Source: Alphaproteobacteria bacterium (GTDB taxonomy: Bacteria > Pseudomonadota > Alphaproteobacteria > ATCC43930 > CGMCC-115725). From it: a stretch of 5,049 bases of DNA. The notes beneath the pieces are model-generated. The model was not told the DNA's origin. It saw only the letters and a list, made by a program, of their open reading frames with translations, and searched no databases. Made by a program: the position numbers and the translations under genes. The stretch is from the NCBI GenBank assembly GCA_019241915.1, contig JAFAWI010000428.1, positions 1 to 5,049 of the forward strand, given 5' to 3'. Positions 1 to 5,049 of this stretch are shown here, piece by piece. How positions within the stretch are numbered: position 1 is the stretch's first letter; every line of letters starts with the position of its first letter.

Positions 1-83
1 GGTCGCCGTTGCATCGCCGGCGGTGCCGCCACCAGCTCGACCGAGGCGACGGCCGCTTCGTCCTTGGGCGCGATCGTCGTCAT
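1..83 (-). CDS. livM: Start of a LivM-type branched-chain amino acid ABC permease (partial, runs off left edge)
   Basis: Only the first 27 codons are visible, beginning MTTIAPKDEAAVASVELV and continuing past the left edge. The ATG (83-81) overlaps the TGA of livH (82-80) in a 4-bp ATGA junction, the usual sign of translational coupling. No membrane span is reached yet. The visible stretch is a polar, Ala/Val-rich cytoplasmic leader, and LivM proteins often carry such a leader before their first helix. The identification therefore rests on context: in HAAT importers the second permease normally accompanies LivH, and the two form a heterodimeric channel in the inner membrane. Another liv-operon gene at this position cannot be excluded from 27 residues. 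Codon use matches the neighbours. Confidence 0.6.
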   Translation of the reverse strand, partial: MTTIAPKDEAAVASVELVAAPPAMQRR

Positions 84-964
84 ACCCGGCTGATCACGCT
101 GCGGCCGAACAGGCCGCTCGGCCGGAACATCAGCACCGCCACGATCAGCACCAACGCGAAGGTCAGCTTCAGCTCGCGCCCGAACGACGGACCTATATAG
201 GGCACCATCGGCACCAGGTTCTCGATGACGCCAACCGCAAAGCCGCCCAGCACGGCACCACCCGGGCTGGTCAAGCCGCCGAGCACGGCGCCGGCGAAGC
301 CGTAGAGCAACACGCCAAGCATCATGTTCGGTTCGAGGAAGACGACAGGCGCGATCAGCATCCCCGCGACCGCACCGATGGCCGCCGCCATGCCCCAGCC
401 GAGCGCGGTCATCCAGCCGACGCGAATGCCGACGAGCCGTGCCGATTCCGGATTTGCCGCCGCCGCCCGCATCGCGAGCCCAAGCCGCGTGCCCCGGAAG
501 AACAGGTAAAGCAGCACGAGCAGCATCAGGGTGACGCCGATCATACCGGCTTCGTGCGTGTCCATCAGCCCGTGCAGCAGACCCTTATGCCCGAACGGGC
601 TGGGAAACTCCTTGATCGTGAAATCCCAGATATAGCCGGCGCCGCTGTTGAGAATGCTGAAGAGCGCAATGAACGCGACCAGGTTCGACAGGATCGGGGC
701 GTGGTGGATCGGCCGGAACAATACGCGCTCGATCAGCACGCCGCCCACAAAAGAGAGCGCGACAGCGATTACGAATGCGACCCAATAGGGCTGTCCCCAG
801 GCAATCAGTTGCCAGGCGATAAAGGTCGAGAACATCGCCATCTCGCCCTGCGCGAAGTTGAGATGGTCGATCGCCTGGTAGATCATCACCACGGCCAAAG
901 CCATGCAGGCATAGATCGCGCCGGTCGCCAATCCCGCCATCACCTGCTGGAGCAGCAACTCCAT
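80..964 (-). CDS. livH: LivH-type branched-chain amino acid ABC transporter permease
   Basis: A 294-residue, very hydrophobic inner-membrane protein of the usual LivH length. It has about eight predicted membrane segments, roughly residues 5-28, 37-57, 60-80, 93-110, 140-157, 186-210, 214-245 and 266-282. The family hallmark LNFAQGEM follows the first helix (residues 35-42). The cytoplasmic coupling loop reads MRAAAANPESARLVGI (165-180), the EAA-like element that docks on the ATPases. The C-terminus RPSGLFGR is also typical. LivH and LivM together form the translocation path for hydrophobic amino acids delivered by a periplasmic binding protein. The ATG lies 3 bp after the livF stop, with no strong Shine-Dalgarno sequence, so reinitiation from livF is likely. 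Its stop overlaps the next start by 4 bp. The substrate is inferred from the family only; relatives also carry urea, amides or aromatic acids. Confidence 0.93.
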   Translation of the reverse strand: MELLLQQVMAGLATGAIYACMALAVVMIYQAIDHLNFAQGEMAMFSTFIAWQLIAWGQPYWVAFVIAVALSFVGGVLIERVLFRPIHHAPILSNLVAFIALFSILNSGAGYIWDFTIKEFPSPFGHKGLLHGLMDTHEAGMIGVTLMLLVLLYLFFRGTRLGLAMRAAAANPESARLVGIRVGWMTALGWGMAAAIGAVAGMLIAPVVFLEPNMMLGVLLYGFAGAVLGGLTSPGGAVLGGFAVGVIENLVPMVPYIGPSFGRELKLTFALVLIVAVLMFRPSGLFGRSVISRV

Positions 965-967
965 CGC

Positions 968-1675
968 TCAATATCCGAGGTAGGCCCGGCGGACCGCTTC
1001 GTCGGCGCCGACAACCGCGGCCGGCGCGTCCATCACGACCCGGCCAGTCTCGAGCAGATAGGCGTGCTCGGCGAGTTCGAGCGCCAGCGCTGCGTTCTGC
1101 TCGACGATCAGCATCGCGACGCCTGTTTCGGCGTTGATCTGGCGCAGGATCGCAAACAACTCCTCGACGATCAGAGGCGCCAGGCCAAACGACGGCTCGT
1201 CGAGCAGCAACAGCCGCGGGCGCAGCATCAGCGCGCGTCCGACCGCGAGCATCTGCTGCTCGCCGCCCGACAGCGTCCCCGCCTGCTGCATGCGCCGTTC
1301 CCTGAGCCGAGGAAAATGGATGTAGACCCGCTCGATGTCGTCGGCGATGTCGCGGCCGGCTTTCCGCGTCATCGCGCCCAGTTGCAGGTTCTCCTCGACC
1401 GAAAGGCGCAGAAACGTGCCGCGCCCTTCCGGAACATGCGCGACCCCGAGCCGCACCACGTCCTCGGTGGCCCAGCCGGCAACGTCTCTGCCGTCAAAGC
1501 GGATGTCGCCGGTCACTCGCACCATGCCGCAGATCGCGCGCAGGATCGTCGTCTTGCCCGCGCCGTTGGCGCCGAGCAAGGCGCGCACCTGCCCCTCATC
1601 GACGCCAAAGGCCACGCCGTGCAGCGCCTGGTTCTGGCCGTAGAAGGCGTTGAGCCCTTCCACCTCCAGCATCAT
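968..1675 (-). CDS. livF: LivF-type ABC transporter ATP-binding protein
   Basis: A 235-residue ABC ATPase, the full usual length for LivF. Motifs in order: Walker A GANGAGKT (35-42); the LivF-type Q-loop region HVPEGRGTF (80-88), where this subfamily has Glu-Gly-Arg; signature LSGGEQQ (135-141); Walker B LLLLDE (155-160) with catalytic Glu160; D-loop SFGLAP (162-167); and LIVEQNAA (189-196) at the H-loop position, where Gln/Asn replaces the switch histidine. That replacement is normal for LivF. The protein sits on the cytoplasmic side, pairs with LivG and powers import through LivH/LivM. The first ATG (1675) overlaps the livG stop as ATGA. A second ATG follows immediately (1672) and could serve instead, changing the product by one residue. 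A GGAG sequence lies about 8 nt upstream of the first ATG. The C-terminus ending AYLGY is a family trait. Confidence 0.95.
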   Translation of the reverse strand: MMLEVEGLNAFYGQNQALHGVAFGVDEGQVRALLGANGAGKTTILRAICGMVRVTGDIRFDGRDVAGWATEDVVRLGVAHVPEGRGTFLRLSVEENLQLGAMTRKAGRDIADDIERVYIHFPRLRERRMQQAGTLSGGEQQMLAVGRALMLRPRLLLLDEPSFGLAPLIVEELFAILRQINAETGVAMLIVEQNAALALELAEHAYLLETGRVVMDAPAAVVGADEAVRRAYLGY

Positions 1676-2457
1676 GCCGCCCGCTCCCGCGCCGTGCCGA
1701 GATAGGCCCGGATCACATCCTCGTCATTCTGCACCTGTGCCGGCGTGCCTTCGGCGATCTTGCGCCCGAAATCGAGCGCCACGACCTTGTCCGAGATCGA
1801 CATGACCAGGTTCATGTGATGCTCGACCAGCAGCACGGTGACCTGGCGCTCGTCGCGGATCCGGCGGATCAGCGCGCCGAGTTCCTCGACCTCGCCGTGG
1901 TTGAGGCCTCCGGCCGGCTCGTCGAGGAGCAGGAGCTTCGGCTCCGCGGCCAGGGCACGCGCCAGTTCGACGCGCTTGCGCGTGCCGAGCGGCAGGCCGG
2001 TCGCGGGCCGTTGCGCCACCTGTTCGAGGTCGAGCAGCCGCAGCAGCGACCAGGCCACTTCGGTCCGCGCCGCATCGCGGCGGCGCGCCCAGGGCATCCG
2101 GAACGCATCGCTCAAATAGTCGCTGCGGCTGCGCGCATGGCCGCCGATGAGAACGTTGTCGAGCACCGTCTGCGGGCCGAACAGGGCGAGGTTCTGAAAA
2201 GTGCGGGCGATGCCGATTTCGGCGATGCGGTGCGCCGGCCGCGCCAAAACGGATCGCCCCTCGAACAGGATATCGCCGCGGTTTGGCGTGTAGAGGCGGC
2301 TGACACAGTTGAACAGCGTCGTCTTGCCGGCGCCATTGGGGCCGATCAGCCCGAGAATCTGGCCGTCATCGATGGTGAACGACACGCCGTCGAGGGCAAC
2401 GATGCCGCCAAAGCGAAGCGCGATGTCACCGACATCGAGCAGGGGCCCATCTGCCAT
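1672..2457 (-). CDS. livG: LivG-type ABC transporter ATP-binding protein
   Basis: From the preferred start this is a 261-residue ABC ATPase, matching LivG proteins (about 255). Motifs: Walker A GPNGAGKT (39-46), Q-loop FQN (87-89), a degenerate signature LPLGTRKRVE (155-164), Walker B LLLLDE (175-180), the LivG-type D-loop PAGGLN (181-186) and the switch histidine in LVEHHM (His213). The insert between the Q-loop and the signature (about 105-150) is characteristic of LivG. The frame is open upstream to an ATG at 2613, which would add 52 residues. That extension is rich in Pro, Arg and Ser and unlike any ABC N-terminus. At 2457 an AGG stands 5-8 nt upstream, and the protein starts just before the family's first beta strand (LLDVGDIALRFGG), so 2457 is chosen. 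It is the first gene of the operon visible here; its promoter should lie between it and the divergent gene at 2666. Confidence 0.94.
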   Translation of the reverse strand: MADGPLLDVGDIALRFGGIVALDGVSFTIDDGQILGLIGPNGAGKTTLFNCVSRLYTPNRGDILFEGRSVLARPAHRIAEIGIARTFQNLALFGPQTVLDNVLIGGHARSRSDYLSDAFRMPWARRRDAARTEVAWSLLRLLDLEQVAQRPATGLPLGTRKRVELARALAAEPKLLLLDEPAGGLNHGEVEELGALIRRIRDERQVTVLLVEHHMNLVMSISDKVVALDFGRKIAEGTPAQVQNDEDVIRAYLGTARERAA

Positions 2458-2665
2458 CCCAGACCTATCGCCGGCCGAGAAACCATTGCGGAGGCTCGGC
2501 ACGGTCGGTCGGCACTCGTCCTGCCAGCTTTGGCGCGACTCGAGACTCTCTCCGGCAAGGTGCCGGGCAGCAAGGGCCAAGTCAAGCAAGCCAGGGCCCG
2601 GCCGCATCGACAAGCCGCAGCAAATCCGCGATTATTGCCTCGAATCACAAAGCCATATCTCTGCG
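2458..2665. promoter_or_regulatory. Divergent intergenic region with promoters for livG (leftward) and the zinc-ribbon gene (rightward)
   Basis: This 208-bp gap separates two divergently oriented starts, so both transcription units must begin here or further upstream. It is the only sizeable non-coding stretch in the window. Leftward, a TTGACT element (2585-2580, minus strand) resembles a sigma-70 -35 box, but the sequence 17-18 nt downstream is not a convincing -10. Rightward, the last 35 bp are distinctly AT-richer: TTATTG (2632-2637) and ATATCT (2655-2660) are separated by 17 bp, which could be a weak -35/-10 pair. A 6-bp inverted repeat lies at 2552-2566. No known operator (Lrp, NtrC and so on) was recognised by eye. 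The promoter elements are guesses; the regulatory role of the region is inferred from gene orientation. Confidence 0.5.
2552..2566. repeat. Short perfect inverted repeat (6-bp arms, 3-nt loop)
   Basis: CCGGCA and TGCCGG flank the trinucleotide AGG, giving a compact GC-rich hairpin on either strand. It has no T-tract on either side, so it is not a classical intrinsic terminator. It lies about 95 bp upstream of the livG start. If livG transcription starts to its right, it would fall in the leader mRNA. It could be a binding half-site pair, a leader hairpin, or chance in GC-rich DNA. Confidence 0.35.
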
Positions 2666-3316
2666 ATGATCCTCGTCTGCCCGAGCTGCCGCACGCGTTA
2701 CCGGGTGGAGGACGAAGCGCTGGACCGCCCGCAAGGCCGCACAGTCCGCTGCGCCAGTTGCGGTCACAGCTGGCACCATATTGCGCCGCCGCAGCGGCCG
2801 CGCGAGCGCCCCGCGGCGCCAACGAGCGCGCCCGCTGCGCCGGTCGCGATGACGCCGCGTCCGGCGATCACCGCGCCCGCTCCGCCGCGTCACCGGCGGC
2901 GCGCCGGCCTGGTGTGGATCCTGCTGATCCTGCTGTTGGGCGGAGCCGTTGCCGCGCTTGTTCTCGGCCGCGACACGATTGTGGCGCTATGGCCGCCGGC
3001 CGCCCATTACTACGAGGTGGTCGGGCTCAAGACCGAGCCGACCGGCGCCGGGCTCGACATCGGCAACGTCACCTCCACACGCAACGCCGACGGGCTGATC
3101 GTCGAAGGCGACATCAGCAACAAGCTCGGCGTGCCGCGCACGGTGCCGCGGCTGCGCGTGGCATTGCGCGACGCAGGCCAGCACGAGCTTGTCTTTAAGA
3201 CGGTTGACCCGCCGCGGGAGCGTCTGCTGCCGGGCGAGACCAGCCATTTCGTCGTCGGCTTCCTGCCGGCCCCCGATGCGGCAAGCGGTGTCATCGTCAC
3301 CTTCGCCGGCAGCTGA
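2666..3316 (+). CDS. Zinc-ribbon (MJ0042-type) single-span membrane protein with DUF3426-like C-terminal domain
   Basis: The product has 216 residues. Residues 1-37 form a zinc ribbon with two CxxC knuckles (Cys5/Cys8 and Cys29/Cys32) and the stretch GRTVRCASCGHSW, as in the MJ0042/zinc_ribbon_5 family. Residues 41-80 are a Pro/Ala/Arg-rich linker ending in a basic patch (RHRRR). Residues 82-101 are a single strong membrane span. Residues 112-216 resemble DUF3426: a beta-rich domain containing ADGLIVEGDISN, LRVALRDA and LLPGETSHF. The positive-inside rule puts the ribbon in the cytoplasm and the DUF3426 part in the periplasm. The function of the family is not established; in alphaproteobacteria I recall it near ftsE/ftsX, which suggests an envelope role. 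The frame is open upstream to 2309, but family members begin right before the first CxxC, so 2666 is chosen. No clear Shine-Dalgarno sequence precedes it. Its stop is one base from the stop of the convergent DUF882 gene. Confidence 0.87.
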   Translation: MILVCPSCRTRYRVEDEALDRPQGRTVRCASCGHSWHHIAPPQRPRERPAAPTSAPAAPVAMTPRPAITAPAPPRHRRRAGLVWILLILLLGGAVAALVLGRDTIVALWPPAAHYYEVVGLKTEPTGAGLDIGNVTSTRNADGLIVEGDISNKLGVPRTVPRLRVALRDAGQHELVFKTVDPPRERLLPGETSHFVVGFLPAPDAASGVIVTFAGS

Positions 3317-3317
3317 A

Positions 3318-4040
3318 CTACCGCCGCCGCGACAAAAACTCCGCCCGCGCCAACTGGTGCAGACGGGCAAGGCGTTGCCGCACGGTCGGCGGATGTCCGC
3401 CATCGGCCATGAGGGACATCCCGCGTCCATGGCCGCTCGAGATCACCATCTCGCCCTTGTCGTTGAAGTGAATCTGGCGGCCATCGAACAACAGACTGCC
3501 GAGCCCGACCTCGTCGAGGTCCCAATTGCGCACCGGGCCGGTGTCGATATGGATAAAGCCCGAGTGCGGGTACCAGCCTACGCCGCCGCGCTGCATCGTC
3601 CGCGCGGCCTGCATCGCCTCGGCGAGTTTAGCCGGCAGATGGATATCGAGCGCGCGGCCATAAAGGTGCTGACTGTTTTCGGCGACGCCAAACGTCGTGC
3701 GCGCCAGCATCTCGTTGGTCGCACGGGTGCGGTAGGCCGACAACACCTGCGCCTCGCTCTGCCCGGCCGCCGCCATCACCGCGGCAAGAAAATCGAGCAC
3801 CCCGGCATCCATTGCAATGATCTCGCCCGAATGGAAATCGCGCAGAAACACTGCGAGTTCGGCCATCGCGGAAGGAATGACGCCGGTCTCGTCGCGATAA
3901 GGGCCGTCGAACCTCTCACCGGTATGCGGGTTGGCGAGACACAGCCGTTGCGGACCCGGATTCGGTGCCGCCGCGGCACGCGTCGTACCGGGCAGCGCGA
4001 TGCCGCCGGCAATAACAGCGAGCAAGAGCCGGCGATCCAT
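3318..4040 (-). CDS. Exported DUF882 (YcbK/MepK-like, M15-fold) zinc peptidase, probable peptidoglycan endopeptidase
   Basis: The product has 240 residues. The N-terminus MDRRLLLAVIAGGIALPG followed by TTRA is a signal peptide, cleaved near residue 22. The paired Arg3-Arg4 before a hydrophobic run makes a Tat signal possible. Family motifs: LANPHTGERFDGPYRDE (35-51), SAYRTRATNEML (101-112), SQHLYGRALDIHLP (123-136), GGVGWYPHSGFIHIDTGPVR (152-171). The expected zinc ligands His125, Asp132 and His164 are all present, so the enzyme looks active. E. coli MepK (YcbK), a member of this family, cleaves peptide cross-links in murein, favouring 3-3 links; a similar periplasmic role here is inferred. 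About 68 residues follow GPVRNW, where E. coli YcbK essentially ends. The gene starts 24 bp after the DUF4175 stop, so the two are probably cotranscribed. The ribosome binding site is weak. Confidence 0.9.
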   Translation of the reverse strand: MDRRLLLAVIAGGIALPGTTRAAAAPNPGPQRLCLANPHTGERFDGPYRDETGVIPSAMAELAVFLRDFHSGEIIAMDAGVLDFLAAVMAAAGQSEAQVLSAYRTRATNEMLARTTFGVAENSQHLYGRALDIHLPAKLAEAMQAARTMQRGGVGWYPHSGFIHIDTGPVRNWDLDEVGLGSLLFDGRQIHFNDKGEMVISSGHGRGMSLMADGGHPPTVRQRLARLHQLARAEFLSRRR

Positions 4041-4064
4041 CCGTGTCGGCTCTGTCGTTGCGGC

Positions 4065-5049
4065 CTAGAACCGGCGCAGCAACCGCTCGATGTAATCGAG
4101 CTCGATGGCCGGGCGCGAACGCTCGCCCGCGCGGCGGCGCAGCTCGTCCAGAATCTGACGCGACTTCTGCAGCACCGCCTGGTCGGGAATGGCGACGTCG
4201 CCCTGGTCGAAGGGGCCGCTTGCGGAAAGCGGTCGGCCGAACGGGTCGCGATCGCCTTTATCCGGCAGATCGCCCGGACCCGTGTCGGATTCCTCCAGGC
4301 CCGGGCTGCCCCAGCCTTTGGCCATGTTGTCCCGCAGCTGCTTGGCGAAATCGCGCGCGCCCTGCTGCAGCTGGTCGAGTGCCTCGCTCTGCGGCCCGAT
4401 CGCTTCGCCCGGCGCGCCGCGCTGCAAGGCCCCGGCGGCATCGCGCATCGCCCGTTCGGCGCGGCCGAGCGGGTCGGGAATCTCGCCAAGGCCATCGCCC
4501 ATGCGCCGCATCATCTCGCCGAGCGCATGGCGCAGCGCCTCCTGCTGGTCGGCGGGATTGCCCGAGTCTCCGATTTGGCCGTCGCCCTGGTCGTCGCCGG
4601 GTTGTCCCTCAGGGCTGTTGGCGCCCGGCTGCTGAGCTTGGCCCCGGCGACGCTGTGCGCGAAAGCTGCGGTCGAGGAGCTGCTGCTGGCGCTGCATAAG
4701 CTCATGTATCCCGCGCATCATCTGCTCAGCCTGGCCGGCGCCATTGCCCGGCCGCAGCTGGCCCGGGCGCGCGGTGCGCAGGTTCTCCAGCATGTCCTGA
4801 AGCTGCGACAGCATCTCGCGCGCCTGCTGCTGGGCGCCGCTTTTAGCCAGTTCGCGCGCGCGGTCGAGCATCCGTTGCAAATCGCGCTGGGTCAGCACCT
4901 TGGACGGATCGATCGGGGTCTGATCGTCCTGCTGCTGGTTTTGCATGTCCTGCGCGAGCGCCTGCAGATAGCGGTCGAGCGCCTCCTTCAGGTCGCGGGT
5001 CAGGCGCTCGATCTCTTCGTCCGACGCACCTTTGGTGAGGGCGTCCTGC
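4065..5049 (-). CDS. DUF4175 / TIGR02302-type low-complexity alphaproteobacterial protein (3' part, continues past right edge)
   Basis: The last 327 codons are visible. The frame remains open to the right edge (first complete codon at 5048, reading QDALTKGASDEEIERL), so the ATG at 4946 is internal and the gene starts outside the window. Family members are roughly 800-900 residues, with membrane spans near the N-terminus that are not seen here. The visible part begins with charged helices likely to form coiled coils (about 1-90), then Gln-rich helices. A disordered Gln/Gly/Asp/Pro linker follows (about 130-170), then an amphipathic segment with repeated Met/Arg/Glu. Next comes the conserved DRDPFGRP motif (about 266-273) and the conserved tail (SRPAIELDYIERLLRRF). 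The biochemical function of the family is unknown. Its position just before an exported cell-wall peptidase gene fits an envelope role, which is inference. The stop codon is TAG. Confidence 0.88.
   Translation of the reverse strand, partial: QDALTKGASDEEIERLTRDLKEALDRYLQALAQDMQNQQQDDQTPIDPSKVLTQRDLQRMLDRARELAKSGAQQQAREMLSQLQDMLENLRTARPGQLRPGNGAGQAEQMMRGIHELMQRQQQLLDRSFRAQRRRGQAQQPGANSPEGQPGDDQGDGQIGDSGNPADQQEALRHALGEMMRRMGDGLGEIPDPLGRAERAMRDAAGALQRGAPGEAIGPQSEALDQLQQGARDFAKQLRDNMAKGWGSPGLEESDTGPGDLPDKGDRDPFGRPLSASGPFDQGDVAIPDQAVLQKSRQILDELRRRAGERSRPAIELDYIERLLRRF

Noticed and set aside
23..1705. A 560-codon plus-strand open frame
   Set aside because: It lies antisense to livF and livH, which have complete family motifs. 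The translation is His/Arg/Gln/Asp-rich with no recognisable domain, typical of a stop-free antisense frame in GC-rich DNA.
2552..2570. Intrinsic terminator at the inverted repeat
   Set aside because: There is no T-tract on either strand, and both flanking genes point away from this site, so a terminator would have no function here.
2309..2665. N-terminal extension of the zinc-ribbon protein by 119 codons
   Set aside because: The extra part is antisense to livG and the promoter region, and family members start immediately before the first CxxC. The ATG at 2666 is preferred.
1816..3198. A 460-codon plus-strand open frame
   Set aside because: It runs antisense through livG, the intergenic region and then out of frame across the zinc-ribbon gene. 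The second half is an Arg/Ala-rich frameshift shadow without domains.
4043..4699. A 218-codon plus-strand open frame opposite the DUF4175 gene
   Set aside because: The translation is almost entirely Arg/Ala/Pro/Gly, a compositional shadow of the opposite strand.
4600..4860. Repeated CTG-like triplets (ctgctgctgg) as a possible microsatellite
   Set aside because: They are scattered Gln (CAG) codons in the low-complexity region of the DUF4175 protein, not a tandem array.
4065..4946. DUF4175 gene starting at the ATG at 4946
   Set aside because: The same frame continues uninterrupted to the right edge, with family-like helical sequence (ALTKGASDEEIERL, ALDRYLQALAQD), so this Met is internal.
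1..5049. tRNA, rRNA, CRISPR array, insertion sequence or attachment site
   Set aside because: Reading both strands showed no tRNA-like cloverleaf, spaced direct repeats, terminal inverted repeats or transposase motifs. Nearly all of the window is accounted for by genes.

Overview
This window is GC-rich, tightly packed bacterial DNA. It looks chromosomal and alphaproteobacterial. The reasons are the high GC content, the low-complexity DUF4175 (TIGR02302-type) protein at the right edge, a DUF882 (YcbK/MepK-like) peptidase, and an MJ0042-type zinc-ribbon/DUF3426 membrane protein, a set familiar from Rhizobiales and Rhodospirillales genomes. I cannot assign a genus. No RNA gene, CRISPR array, insertion sequence or prophage was seen, and base composition and codon use look uniform.

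Left half (1-2457, minus strand): a branched-chain amino acid (HAAT/Liv) ABC importer operon, transcribed right to left as livG (ATPase), livF (ATPase), livH (permease), livM (permease, only its first 27 codons visible). The junctions are 4-bp ATGA overlaps (livG/livF and livH/livM) or a 3-bp gap (livF/livH), so the genes are almost certainly cotranscribed and translationally coupled. No periplasmic binding protein lies in the window, so the substrate cannot be fixed. The two ATPases together suggest an asymmetric ATPase dimer, with one canonical and one degenerate site.

Middle (2458-2665): a 208-bp divergent intergenic region that must hold the promoters of livG (leftward) and of the plus-strand zinc-ribbon gene (rightward). 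It contains a perfect 6-bp inverted repeat with a 3-nt loop and weak promoter-like elements, but no recognised operator.

Right half (2666-5049): envelope-related genes. A plus-strand gene encodes an N-terminal CxxC...CxxC zinc ribbon, a proline-rich linker, one membrane span and a C-terminal DUF3426-like domain. It runs head-on into a minus-strand pair with a single base between the stop codons. The pair is a DUF4175/TIGR02302 protein (3' part only, continuing beyond the right edge) and, 24 bp downstream, an exported DUF882 zinc peptidase of the M15-like fold, probably acting on peptidoglycan cross-links.

Overall this is mostly an ordinary core-genome segment. The less-described items are the zinc-ribbon/DUF3426 protein, the DUF4175-DUF882 pair and the zero-spacing convergent junction. 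Long open frames opposite the liv operon are high-GC antisense shadows, not genes.
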